This document shows positions 1-6,926 of a DNA stretch of 64,000 nt, one piece after another; position 1 is the first letter of the stretch, and every line of letters starts with the position of its first letter. The notes under the pieces were generated by a model that was not told the origin of the DNA, ran no database searches, and saw only the letters and a program-made list of their open reading frames with translations. This DNA is from JBGAKG01 sp044224495. Its GTDB lineage: Bacteria > Myxococcota_A > Polyangia > Polyangiales > Polyangiaceae. The position numbers and the translations under genes were made by a program. The DNA lies in contig JBGAKG010000024.1 in assembly GCA_044224495.1 (NCBI GenBank), positions 1 through 64,000 on the forward strand, given 5' to 3'.

Positions 1-2
1 GA

Positions 3-116
3 GAGACTCGCATGGCACTCGAGCTCGCCGTCGCTTGGGGCTTCACCAAGCGCGACGACGCGCTTCTCTCTGCACTCGATCGCATCAACGCAACGCTCCA
101 CAAGCTCACGCGCTGA
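3..116 (+). CDS. Four-helix-bundle (S23/IVP-like) protein, 3' end only
   Basis: The window starts inside this gene; 37 codons up to TGA at 114-116 are visible. The translated tail (ETRMALELAV...WGFTK...ALDRI.ATLHKL.R) matches the C-terminus of the complete protein at 12055-12369 almost position by position, so the two are paralogs. The family (TIGR02436/PF05635) was first described from open reading frames in 23S rRNA intervening sequences; members form small four-helix bundles and pentamers, and the Avd protein of diversity-generating retroelements shares the fold. The cellular role of free-standing copies is unknown. A perfect 14-bp hairpin lies 7 bp after the stop and a 6-bp repeat array starts about 200 bp on, the same layout as at the second copy. 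Confidence 0.8.
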   Translation, partial: ETRMALELAVAWGFTKRDDALLSALDRINATLHKLTR

Positions 117-122
117 CTCCTC

Positions 123-155
123 TCGCGGGCTCCGCGGCCATCGCGGAGCCCGCGA
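123..155 (+). terminator. Perfect GC hairpin after four-helix gene
   Basis: A 14-bp perfect stem (123-136 with 142-155) closes a 5-nt loop, starting 7 bp after the stop codon. No T-tract follows, so it may be a weak or Rho-assisted terminator, or an RNA 3'-end stabiliser. Confidence 0.55.
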
Positions 156-168
156 TCTCTCCATCGCG

Positions 169-242
169 AGCCCGCCGCTTCGGCGGGCTTGGACCGAGTC
201 TCGCCGCGAGGAACTTCGCTGCCTGGGGCTTCAGCCCCAGGC
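169..242 (+). repeat. Two-hairpin dispersed element, copy 1
   Basis: The first hairpin (169-189) has a 9-bp stem AGCCCGCCG/CGGCGGGCT. A roughly 30-bp spacer containing a CGAGGAAC-TTCGCT core follows, then a second hairpin (221-242) with stem GCCTGGGGCT/AGCCCCAGGC. Two more copies with the same order and spacing lie at 1089-1161 (inverted) and 1249-1319. The layout resembles REP/BIME-type elements. Confidence 0.8.
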
Positions 243-317
243 GCGCCTGCGCTCGAGAAAGCGACGAGCACCGACGACTGCGCGGAGATCGGATCCGGAT
301 CCCGGACGCGTACGACG

Positions 318-512
318 GGAGCGGGAGCGGAAGCAGGAGCGGGAGCGGGTGCCGGAGCGGGTGCCGGAGCGGGAGCGGGAGCGGGAGCCGGAGCTGGAGC
401 CGGAGCTGGAGCGGGAGCGGGTGCCGGAGCGGGTGCCGGAGCGGGAGCGGGAGCGGGAGCGGGAGCGGGAGCTGGTGCCGGAGCCGGAGCTGGTGCCGGA
501 GCCGGAGCTGGG
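318..512 (+). repeat. Degenerate GGAGCG 6-bp tandem array
   Basis: About 32 consecutive 6-bp units, mainly GGAGCG with variants GGAGCC, GGTGCC and GGAGCT. The phase is kept over the whole stretch. It lies downstream of a four-helix-bundle gene, as does the array at 11859-12008. Confidence 0.9.
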
Positions 513-621
513 AACCGCATCGTCATAACAACGTTCCGGTGAGTGGATCACGATTCGACCACCGCGCCTCGGACCCCGAATCGGCGACCCTGGTGCCCGC
601 GTTCACCGGCCTCGCTGGCGC

Positions 622-643
622 CGCTCGCGATGCTTCGCGAGCG
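622..643. repeat. Short hairpin, 9-bp stem
   Basis: CGCTCGCGA (622-630) pairs perfectly with TCGCGAGCG (635-643) across a 4-nt loop, about 80 bp before the start of the gene at 723. Its function is unknown; it could form in that gene's leader RNA. Confidence 0.4.
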
Positions 644-722
644 TCTCCGCGCGCAGCGGAATTCCCGCGTCGCGCTCTCGCGCCGTCGTTCGGCACAGCG
701 CTTGCTCCAGCGAGAGATCACC

Positions 723-1067
723 ATGAAGAACCTCCTCGTCGCCGCGCTCGCCTCGAGTGTCGTCCTCCTCGCCCCCATCGCCGATGCGAAGGCCCCGACC
801 ACTCCGTCGTTCGATCGCGACGCGGCCGTGAAGTCGCTCTCGGGTGTCGAGCTCGTGAAGTGCAAGGCCCCCGGCGGTCCCCGCGGCGCCGGCCACGTAC
901 TCGTCACGTTCGCGACCGACGGCTCCGTCGCCGACGTCCAAGTCGACCGCGATCCCTACAAGACGAGCCCCGTCGCCCGCTGCCTCGTCTCGCAGTTCAA
1001 GACCGCGAAGGTCCCTGCGTTCGGGCCCGCGGCGGTCACGGTCGGGAAGAACTTCTCGATCGACTGA
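723..1067 (+). CDS. Small secreted TonB-C/AgmX-like domain protein
   Basis: A 114-residue protein starting MKNLLVAALASSV, with a typical signal peptide ending near ADA (residues 19-21). The mature part reads as one small alpha/beta domain: VLVTFATDGSVADVQVD, a conserved Cys in ARCLVSQF, then VPAFGPAAVTVGKNFSI. This pattern (strand, short helix with Cys, 'P.F.GP.V' strand) resembles the TonB C-terminal/AgmX-PglI domains common as stand-alone periplasmic proteins in myxobacteria. The start is chosen for the signal peptide and for the purine-rich GAGAGATCACC ahead of the ATG. The last 196 bp are copied exactly at 1487-1682. The protein at 1718-2107 is a distant paralog. Family assignment is by pattern only. 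Confidence 0.7.
   Translation: MKNLLVAALASSVVLLAPIADAKAPTTPSFDRDAAVKSLSGVELVKCKAPGGPRGAGHVLVTFATDGSVADVQVDRDPYKTSPVARCLVSQFKTAKVPAFGPAAVTVGKNFSID
872..1067 (+). repeat. Source copy of 196-bp duplication
   Basis: This 3' part of the gene at 723-1067, stop codon included, is identical to 1487-1682 at a constant offset of 615 bp. Identity ends right after the stop codon. Confidence 0.95.
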
Positions 1068-1088
1068 CGTCGCAAGAGCGGCGGGCGC

Positions 1089-1161
1089 GCCTGGGGCTGA
1101 AGCCCCAGGCAGCGAAGTTTCTCGGTGCGCACTCGCTCCAAGCCCGCCCCAAGGGCGGGCT
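1089..1161 (-). repeat. Two-hairpin dispersed element, copy 2 (inverted)
   Basis: Inverted relative to copies 1 and 3: the GCCTGGGGCT hairpin (1089-1110) comes first and the AGCCCGCCC/GGGCGGGCT hairpin (1141-1161) second. It starts 21 bp after the stop codon at 1067 and forms a large inverted pair with copy 3. Confidence 0.8.
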
Positions 1162-1248
1162 CCCAGTCTGCGACGCGCACGACAACGTTGGACGTGCGCT
1201 CCCCTTCTCTCGTGCGTTGGACTCGGTGCATCGCGCTCGTCACGCGCG
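1162..1248. other. Spacer between inverted repeat elements
   Basis: 87 bp between the two inverted elements; no gene or recognisable site was seen. If the flanking elements act as a composite unit, this would be its cargo, but it encodes nothing convincing. Confidence 0.4.
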
Positions 1249-1319
1249 AGCCCGCCGAAGGCGGGCTTGGATTGGGTACGCAACGAGGAACCTCGCTGCC
1301 TGGGGCTTCAGCCCCAGGC
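1249..1319 (+). repeat. Two-hairpin dispersed element, copy 3
   Basis: Hairpin AGCCCGCC/GGCGGGCT (1249-1267) and hairpin GCCTGGGGCT/AGCCCCAGGC (1298-1319) are separated by a spacer with CGAGGAAC-CTCGCT, as in copy 1. Confidence 0.8.
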
Positions 1320-1333
1320 GCAACATCCTCTCT

Positions 1334-1364
1334 CCCACTTCAGTGAAGCGTCCCCACTTCAGTG
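1334..1364. repeat. Short direct repeat at mosaic boundary
   Basis: A CCACTTCAGTG motif occurs twice, ending at 1345 and 1364, and the second copy runs into the start of the copied FHA gene end at 1359. It may mark the recombination junction that created the mosaic. Confidence 0.5.
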
Positions 1365-1486
1365 CACCGTCGGCCCTCGCCGGTACTCGAGCTGCACCCC
1401 CGCCGTCGGCCCGAGCCAGAGCCTCGCTCCCGCGTCGTCCAGCTGAGCCCTCCGCACGCGCTGACGGTGGTGGTAGGTGCCGTTCG
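1359..1486 (-). pseudogene. Copied 3' end of the FHA gene (fragment)
   Basis: These 128 bp match 2134-2261 at a constant offset of 775 bp with one difference (1470 versus 2245), which changes a Gln codon to His on the minus strand. They carry the last 42 codons and stop of the two-FHA protein with no promoter or N-terminus. They join abruptly to another copied fragment at 1486/1487. Confidence 0.9.
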
Positions 1487-1682
1487 CGGCGGTCCCCGCG
1501 GCGCCGGCCACGTACTCGTCACGTTCGCGACCGACGGCTCCGTCGCCGACGTCCAAGTCGACCGCGATCCCTACAAGACGAGCCCCGTCGCCCGCTGCCT
1601 CGTCTCGCAGTTCAAGACCGCGAAGGTCCCTGCGTTCGGGCCCGCGGCGGTCACGGTCGGGAAGAACTTCTCGATCGACTGA
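1487..1682 (+). pseudogene. Copied 3' end of the gene at 723-1067 (fragment)
   Basis: 196 bp identical to 872-1067, encoding the last 65 codons and stop of the small TonB-C/AgmX-like protein without its signal peptide. A frame stays open back into the antisense of the copied FHA end (from 1362), which would give a hybrid of 106 residues, but that product has no export signal and is probably not functional. Confidence 0.85.
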
Positions 1683-1717
1683 GCGCCCGCCCGCGCGCGG
1701 CGCGCTACGATGCGTCG

Positions 1718-2107
1718 ATGAAGGCGCGCACGTTCGGCTTCACCGCGCTCGCCGGGGCAAGCGCTCTTGCGGTCGTCTTCCTCGCCTCTCGCGTCGAGGG
1801 CCACGTCGTGCTCACGGCCGAAGGTGGCGCGGCCGGTGTCGTCGCAGACGGCCCCGACGGTGCTCCCATCGTTGCTCCGCTGCCTGGCCACCCGACGCTG
1901 GACGACCTCGTGAGGGCCGCATCGGGATGCAGCCCCCACCGCACCCGCTTCCTGACACTCACGTTTCGACCCGATGGATATCTCCGCTCGCTCCACTTCG
2001 ATCACAGCTCGAAGGGCGACGAGTGCGTGAAGCACCTGTTCGACGGCGCCCGCGTCGCTCCCTTCGCCGGACCCGACCGCGTCGTGAAGGCAGCAATCTC
2101 CTACTGA
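1718..2107 (+). CDS. Small secreted TonB-C/AgmX-like protein, paralog
   Basis: A 129-residue protein starting MKARTFGFTALAG with a hydrophobic leader to about residue 25. Its C-terminal half (RFLTLTFRPDGYLRSLHFD, then C at VKHLFDG, then VAPFAGPDRVVKAAISY) follows the same strand/Cys/'P.F.GP.V' plan as the protein at 723-1067 at low identity, so both appear to belong to one family. It starts 35 bp after the copied fragment at 1487-1682 and converges on the FHA gene with a 26-bp gap. Function unknown; a periplasmic role is inferred from the leader. Confidence 0.7.
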   Translation: MKARTFGFTALAGASALAVVFLASRVEGHVVLTAEGGAAGVVADGPDGAPIVAPLPGHPTLDDLVRAASGCSPHRTRFLTLTFRPDGYLRSLHFDHSSKGDECVKHLFDGARVAPFAGPDRVVKAAISY

Positions 2108-2133
2108 CGGCGACTCGAGGGTCGTCGTCGAGC

Positions 2134-3186
2134 TCAGTGCACCGTCGGCCCTCGCCGGTACTCGAGCTGCACCCCCGCCGTCGGCCCGAGCCAGAGCCTC
2201 GCTCCCGCGTCGTCCAGCTGAGCCCTCCGCACGCGCTGACGGTGCTGGTAGGTGCCGTTCGTCGACGCCAGATCGTACGCGAACGTCCGCCCGCGATCGC
2301 GGAGCAACAGCAAGTGCGTGCGCGAGATGCCGTTCGTCAGCACCGACCGAAGGCCTGCATCCAGGCACCGATCCGCCCGTCCGAGGAGGATCCCCCGCTC
2401 CAGATCGTCGTCCGGCACCTCCACCGTGACGCTCTGACCATCCCGCGCCAACGTCAGCGACGCCATGCCCGGCGGCGGCGCCCGCCGCGCCGACTCGCGG
2501 TAGCTGAAGATCATCGAGTGCGCGACCGGCGGTAGCGACGCCACCCCCGTCGAGATGCGCGACGACAGCGTGATCCGAGGCGGCAACGACGTCTCGTGCA
2601 CCTCCACTCGCGCCGCGCCCTCGGCCAGCGCCGCGCTCGTGTCGACCGCACCGTCCACGATCGGCAGCGCGCCGATCACCCAGCTCCCGAGCCGCATCCG
2701 AAGCGCGCCGGTTGCGACGAGCGAGCGGCGCGGGATCGCGTCGTCCAGGAAGAGGGGCAGCTGCGTCAGCAGATCCAGGAATCGAAGCGCGACCCCACCG
2801 CCATCCAGCGGGTAGCTCGTGAGGAGGAGGTGCCGGAGCGAGATCCGCTCGTCCCCGTCGAGGAACCCGTCGCACTTGTCGTGCCGACCGAGCACCGCGT
2901 ACTCGCCCGCCCGCGCGGGCAAGTCGAGGTACCCCATCGCCGGCGGGCGCGTCCAAAACACCCGGTACCCGAGGGCGACCCGCGTCGGCGCCAGCAGCGC
3001 CCCACGGCGCGCCCAGTCGAAGCTCTCGACGAGCCGCTCGACGTCGACTCCCGGGCGATGGCCGAGCGCCGTCGCCGAAAAACCCAGGACCGTCGATGCG
3101 TTGCGCCGCGATGCGGGCACCTTCGAGCTCGGGGAGCTCGTGCCGCTCGGACTACTGGGCGGCGGTGACCCGCCGGACGAATCCAT
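2134..3186 (-). CDS. Two-FHA-domain protein
   Basis: 350 residues. An N-terminal FHA-like module lies around residues 85-170 (YAVLGRHDKCD then ISLRHLLL), and a canonical C-terminal FHA module around 265-345 (ILLGRADRC, ISRTHLLLL, ASTNGTY). FHA domains bind phosphothreonine peptides; here there is no kinase or other catalytic part, so it is probably an adaptor. The N-terminal 30 residues are Ser/Pro-rich. The second module has the full GR...SRTH...STNG signature; the first has SLRH in place of S-x-x-H and may be degenerate. Its last 128 bp were copied to 1359-1486. No kinase gene adjoins it, so its partner is unknown. Confidence 0.8.
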   Translation of the reverse strand: MDSSGGSPPPSSPSGTSSPSSKVPASRRNASTVLGFSATALGHRPGVDVERLVESFDWARRGALLAPTRVALGYRVFWTRPPAMGYLDLPARAGEYAVLGRHDKCDGFLDGDERISLRHLLLTSYPLDGGGVALRFLDLLTQLPLFLDDAIPRRSLVATGALRMRLGSWVIGALPIVDGAVDTSAALAEGAARVEVHETSLPPRITLSSRISTGVASLPPVAHSMIFSYRESARRAPPPGMASLTLARDGQSVTVEVPDDDLERGILLGRADRCLDAGLRSVLTNGISRTHLLLLRDRGRTFAYDLASTNGTYQHRQRVRRAQLDDAGARLWLGPTAGVQLEYRRGPTVH

Positions 3187-3239
3187 GTTCTTTTACCGTG
3201 CGTCGGGAATCCCACCCGCGCAAGCCCACCGCTCCCGAT

Positions 3240-3255
3240 CGTTTGCCGGCAAACG
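3240..3255. promoter_or_regulatory. 16-bp perfect palindrome
   Basis: CGTTTGCC/GGCAAACG lies between panE and the FHA gene, about 55 bp upstream of the FHA start. It could be an operator for that gene or a hairpin ending the panE transcript; the sequence alone does not decide. Confidence 0.4.
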
Positions 3256-3272
3256 CCGAGGAGCGCGGGAGC

Positions 3273-4349
3273 TCAGGAGCCGTGCGGGCCGGTCCGCTCG
3301 AACAGCTCCTTCAACGTGTCCACGCCGGCGCCGCGCTTCTTCTGCGCGATCTCCCACACCAAGTCGCGGACGTGGGCGTTCACCGGCGTGGGGATCCCGT
3401 ACGCCCGCCCGCGCTCCACGATCTCGCCGTTCAGGAAGTCCACCGCCGGCTCGCGCCCGCGCTCGATCGCCGAGAGCATCGAGCTCCGCATCCGCCGGTA
3501 GCGGAACCCTACCGCGAGCAGGAGCGCATGCTTCGCGACGAGCGACGGCGACCCCGCCGCCGCGCGCTCCGCCTCGTCGAGCGCGATCCAATCGAGATCG
3601 ATCGTGCCGCTCACCTTCTCGAGCCGGACGCCCTCTTTGCGTGCAACATGCACGCACTCGGTCATGATCTCCAGCGCGAGGCGGCGCACGAAGCGGTGCG
3701 GCATCAGCGCGCCGAGGCGATCGCCACCGAGCGTCCCGAGCGACGAGATCGCCGCGTTGATCGCGAGCTTGCTCCAGCGCTTGCCGGCGAGGTTGTCCGT
3801 CGCTTCGACGGGGCCGATCACCTCGAGCGAGCGCGACAGGTCGGCGAGCCGTGCGAGCGTGCTCGCCTCCGGCGAAGGGCCGCCCGCCGGGACGAAGGCG
3901 CCGAGCGCGAACCCGCCCTGCGCGGTGCGATCGTAGACGCCCGGCTCCGGCATCGCCGCGCCCCACGCCACGACCGCGCCGACGGTGCGCGGCGCGCCGA
4001 CGATCTTGGCGACCCGCGCCTCGCACAGGCCGTTCTGGAGACAGACGAACAGCGTTTCGTCCTTCGCCACCGGAAGCGCCGACCGCGCCGCCGCCTCGAC
4101 CTGCGGCGGCTGGGTGCAGAGGAGCACCGCATCGAAGCGCTCGCCCTCGGGCAGCGCCGACAGCACGCGCGCCTTCACCTGCCGCGCCGGCCCTTCGCCG
4201 CGTAGGTCCAGCCCACGCTCGCGCGCGGCGCGCGCGATGTGCTCGTTGGTCGTGACCGCGGTCACGTCGTGCCCGCTCTCCGCGAGGAGCGCAGTCGTGA
4301 TGCCGCCAATCCCCCCGCAACCCATGACCAGAAAGCGCAGCCCGGACAT
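3273..4349 (-). CDS. panE: 2-dehydropantoate 2-reductase (ketopantoate reductase)
   Basis: About 358 residues, ApbA/PanE family. It reduces 2-dehydropantoate to D-pantoate with NADPH (EC 1.1.1.169) in pantothenate/CoA biosynthesis in the cytosol. The N-terminus has the Rossmann dinucleotide loop MGCGGIGG (residues 9-16). The family's conserved middle follows (LCTQPPQVEAA and LQNGL), then a C-terminal helical domain with KLAINAAISSLGTL around the catalytic-Lys region. ATG at 4349 is preferred because MSGLRFLVMG begins directly with the first beta strand; ATG at 4358 is possible. Neighbours are unrelated to pantothenate, and related ketopantoate-reductase-like enzymes with other substrates exist. 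Confidence 0.85.
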   Translation of the reverse strand: MSGLRFLVMGCGGIGGITTALLAESGHDVTAVTTNEHIARAARERGLDLRGEGPARQVKARVLSALPEGERFDAVLLCTQPPQVEAAARSALPVAKDETLFVCLQNGLCEARVAKIVGAPRTVGAVVAWGAAMPEPGVYDRTAQGGFALGAFVPAGGPSPEASTLARLADLSRSLEVIGPVEATDNLAGKRWSKLAINAAISSLGTLGGDRLGALMPHRFVRRLALEIMTECVHVARKEGVRLEKVSGTIDLDWIALDEAERAAAGSPSLVAKHALLLAVGFRYRRMRSSMLSAIERGREPAVDFLNGEIVERGRAYGIPTPVNAHVRDLVWEIAQKKRGAGVDTLKELFERTGPHGS

Positions 4350-4451
4350 CGGCCGCATCTTGGCCGCGCCCCCGCGCCGAGGCAACCCCAACTCGACCGG
4401 GCGTGAACGGTCCTTGACCTCGCCGCCAAAGCCCGCGAAGGTGCCGGGGCC

Positions 4452-5498
4452 ATGCGTCCCCGAGCCGTTTCACGTCTTCTCGTTGCGCTCTGCCTGCTGC
4501 CTGCCCTCGCCCTCCCGGCCTGCGGCAAGGACGAGCCGGCGAAGCCCAAGACCCCGCCCGCGCAGCCGGAGCCGATCTCGAGCGACGTCGTCTACAACTC
4601 GTTCTTCGACGATCCGTCGCAGAAGCCGCCGTCGGTGGTGATGGTCGACTCGGGCGCCGGGGCCGCGACCACGCCGCTCGGCGCGGCGGGCAAGGCGAAG
4701 GTGCTCGACGCCGGCGCGGAGCCGCGCGCGCGCCTCTCCTATGCGTTCGCGATGGGCAAGGCCCGCACGGTGACCAACACGATCACGTTGTCCGTCGCCG
4801 CCGATCAACCGGGCGGCGGGCAGCAGCCGCCGATCAAGTACGTCTTCACGGTGACGCCCAAGACGCGCAACGCGACGACGGGCTCGACCCACTTCGAGCT
4901 CAAGGTGAGCTCGCTCGAGCTGCTCATCCCGGCGGGCGCGAACATCCCGCCCGAGATGGCCAACCAGAAGAAGGCGATGGAGGCCGCCGTCGTCGGGCTC
5001 ACGGGCTCGTTCGATGCCTCGTCGCAAGGCGACATCGACGAGATCAAGTTCGCCGACGAGAAGGTCCCGCAGCAGGCGGCCGAGCTCCTCCAGGTGGTCG
5101 CTGCTTCGTTCGACATCATGCTCGTGCCGCTCCCGTCCGATCCGGTCGGCGTCGGTGCGAAGTGGCAGTCCGTGCTCACGAAGCAGGGCAAGGGTAGCTC
5201 GACCGCGACGATCTCGCTCATCTCCAAGAACGAGACGGGCGCGTCGGTGAAGATCGAGAGCTCGGTGGCGACGCCGCCGACGGCCGTGAACGATCCGCGC
5301 ATCCCGGCGGGCACGACGGTCGAGATCAAAGGCAGCGGCAGCTACACGGTCGACATCAAGTTCGACGGCGTCGCCTCGCGCGCCACGGGGAGCCAGAGCG
5401 TCGACCGCATCATCAAGGTGCCGGCGCAGGGTCAGGGCGGGCAGCCGCAGACCGAGACGGACACGCAGAAGATCTCGCAGGAGCTGACGAGCAAGTAG
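4452..5498 (+). CDS. Secreted lipoprotein, unknown function
   Basis: 348 residues with a lipoprotein signal peptide: LLVALCLLPALALPAC, lipidated Cys24. A Pro-rich spacer (residues 30-45) is followed by a beta-rich domain with many alternating hydrophobic/Thr strands (TVTNTITLSVAAD, YVFTVTP, VEIKGSGSYTVDIKFDGVASRATG). No enzyme motif was found. The overall plan resembles the DUF6263-like lipoproteins of large-genome bacteria, but that is only a suggestion. It diverges from panE, and its stop lies 8 bp before the convergent lipoprotein gene at 5507. Confidence 0.75.
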   Translation: MRPRAVSRLLVALCLLPALALPACGKDEPAKPKTPPAQPEPISSDVVYNSFFDDPSQKPPSVVMVDSGAGAATTPLGAAGKAKVLDAGAEPRARLSYAFAMGKARTVTNTITLSVAADQPGGGQQPPIKYVFTVTPKTRNATTGSTHFELKVSSLELLIPAGANIPPEMANQKKAMEAAVVGLTGSFDASSQGDIDEIKFADEKVPQQAAELLQVVAASFDIMLVPLPSDPVGVGAKWQSVLTKQGKGSSTATISLISKNETGASVKIESSVATPPTAVNDPRIPAGTTVEIKGSGSYTVDIKFDGVASRATGSQSVDRIIKVPAQGQGGQPQTETDTQKISQELTSK

Positions 5499-5506
5499 CT
5501 CGCGCG

Positions 5507-5728
5507 TCACTCCGGATCGGCGGGCGGGTCTTCCGTCGCCGTGTCGAACTGGGGGTCCGGGGGGACCTCGGCGCCGCCGAGATCGTCGGTCTCCGTCGAC
5601 GGCGTCACGCTGCCGCCGCCCCCGGGCACGCCGCGCCCGCCGCCGTCCCACCCGTCGGTGCCACAGCCGGCGAGCGCCGCCGTCGCCGTCACGAGCACGC
5701 CCGCCACCACCAGGATCGAGAGCTTCAT
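5507..5728 (-). CDS. Small lipoprotein, unknown function
   Basis: 73 residues. MKLSILVVAGVLVTATAALAGC is a clear lipoprotein signal with Cys22. The mature part is short, Gly/Pro/Asp-rich and probably disordered (GGRGVPGGGGSV, then PPDPQFDTATEDPPADPE). The start at 5728 overlaps the stop of the upstream lipoprotein gene (TGATG), so the two are likely translationally coupled. Function unknown. Confidence 0.65.
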   Translation of the reverse strand: MKLSILVVAGVLVTATAALAGCGTDGWDGGGRGVPGGGGSVTPSTETDDLGGAEVPPDPQFDTATEDPPADPE

Positions 5729-6786
5729 CACGCCTTCTCCAGTGCGAGGTACGCGACCCAGCCGAATCGCTTGGCCCAATCGCCGTTACCCTTTTGGTAC
5801 TTCACGTAGCCGTAGACGAACGGTGTGCGCGGGTGACCGTCGATCGGATCGGGCGAGGACTGCGGGTACAGGTCCACCATCACCGCCGGGACGTCCTTCA
5901 GCCGATAGAAGCGGATGCCGTTCGAGACCATCGCGCCGTTCTCCTGGTGCGCGACGACGAACGTGTCGCCGGCGATGCCGCTGAGCGCGGGCTGCTGGCC
6001 CGGGAGCGTGAAGAGCAAGTGCGTGGTGACGACGCGCCCGCCGTCGCGCCCGCGCGGGAGGTAGTCGCCGAGCGACATGTGCGCGTCGTCGGTGTCGCAG
6101 ACGACCTTCACCGCGTCGGGCCCGAGCTGCTGCACCCAGCTCGGCACCGCGCTGAGGAAGCGGTACGGCGTGACGCGATCCTGCGAGGCCTGCGGAGGAC
6201 GGCGGCCGAGGACGACCGGCATCTTCACGTCGGGGGTCGGTGCCGTCTCGCAGCCCGCGCCGGGAGCGCTGGTGCCGTTCCAGCCGACGCAGGCGGCGTC
6301 GAGCCAGCCGGACGCCGAGCCGTTGGTGCCGAGGCTGACGGTGCGCGCGAGGACGTAGGTGCGGCCGGCCATCGTCTTCTTCTGGCCGTAGTTGACGAGG
6401 ACGTTCTGCGAGGTCGAGGTGCCGATGCGCACGTGGCGACCGTCGTAGACGCCGATGCCGGGGGTGACGGGCCAAGTGCCGGTCGTACCATTCAGGTACC
6501 GCGCGCGGTTCTTGTCGGCGTCCAGGCTGGCCTGCGGGTTGGGCACCATGCAGTCGTAGCGCGACGAGACGCAGGTGCAGTCTTGGGGCTTGGCGGCCTG
6601 CTCCCACGACGAGGGGCAGGCGAAGTGGGAGAAGTCGCTCTGGCCGGGGCACTTGGTGATCGCGGCGCCTTGCGAAGCGGCGAGGTCGTCTTCGGTCGAC
6701 TCGCTGTCGGGAGCGGCGGAGCAGCCGATCGCGATGGCGCCGAGACCGAGCGCAGCGATGGCGAAGAGGCGGGAGAGCGCGGGCAT
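5728..6786 (-). CDS. Secreted lipoprotein, unknown function
   Basis: 352 residues with lipobox AIAIGC (Cys22) and a short acidic linker. The mature domain contains six or more Cys in spaced pairs (KCPGQSDF..FACPS, CTCVSSRYDC, AACVGWNG..GAGCET), suggesting disulfides, and aromatic-rich strands near the C-terminus (FVYGYVKYQKGNGDW, FGWVAYLALEKA). No known family was recognised. It is the first gene of a two-gene lipoprotein operon with 5507-5728 and diverges from the Cys-rich gene at 6927 across 140 bp. Confidence 0.7.
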   Translation of the reverse strand: MPALSRLFAIAALGLGAIAIGCSAAPDSESTEDDLAASQGAAITKCPGQSDFSHFACPSSWEQAAKPQDCTCVSSRYDCMVPNPQASLDADKNRARYLNGTTGTWPVTPGIGVYDGRHVRIGTSTSQNVLVNYGQKKTMAGRTYVLARTVSLGTNGSASGWLDAACVGWNGTSAPGAGCETAPTPDVKMPVVLGRRPPQASQDRVTPYRFLSAVPSWVQQLGPDAVKVVCDTDDAHMSLGDYLPRGRDGGRVVTTHLLFTLPGQQPALSGIAGDTFVVAHQENGAMVSNGIRFYRLKDVPAVMVDLYPQSSPDPIDGHPRTPFVYGYVKYQKGNGDWAKRFGWVAYLALEKA

Positions 6787-6894
6787 GCCGAGAAGCAGTG
6801 CACACCGCGTTCCGGACTCAAGTACTGGAAATCATTGAGCCGAATCGGATCGCCGACGATCCGACGGATCGCGTTCGAGCGGGCTCCGTCGTTG

Positions 6895-6912
6895 CGATTG
6901 CGGACGCAATCG
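6895..6912. promoter_or_regulatory. Inverted repeat just upstream of Cys-rich lipoprotein
   Basis: CGATTGCG and CGCAATCG are separated by 2 bp, ending 14 bp before the ATG at 6927. It could be an operator for the divergent pair or an RNA hairpin near the ribosome site. The paralog at 8153 lacks it. Confidence 0.35.
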
Positions 6913-6926
6913 GCGATCCTCGGGAG

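Larger units (their letters stand above)
117..722. other. Repeat-filled intergenic region
   Basis: 606 bp without a convincing gene. It holds the hairpin at 123-155, a two-hairpin element (169-242), a degenerate 6-bp repeat array (318-512) and a small 9-bp-stem hairpin (622-643). Open frames crossing it encode only Ala-Gly or Ser-Gly/Arg dipeptide runs created by the 6-bp repeat. Confidence 0.8.

Noticed and set aside
318..512. CRISPR array
   Set aside because: The units are only 6 bp, contiguous and without spacers, so this is a simple-sequence array. The same holds for 11859-12008 and 12663-12876.
189..542. Ala-Gly repeat open frame over the 6-bp array
   Set aside because: The product is a pure dipeptide run created by the array; no domain, signal or ribosome site.
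1362..1682. Hybrid gene of 106 codons
   Set aside because: It arises from joining two copied fragments, lacks an export signal and reads the antisense of an FHA gene end; treated as pseudogene material.
35..2107. A 690-codon open frame spanning many repeats
   Set aside because: In GC-rich DNA, stop codons are rare. The frame crosses repeat elements and copied gene fragments; only its last 130 codons (from 1718) have a signal peptide and look like a gene.
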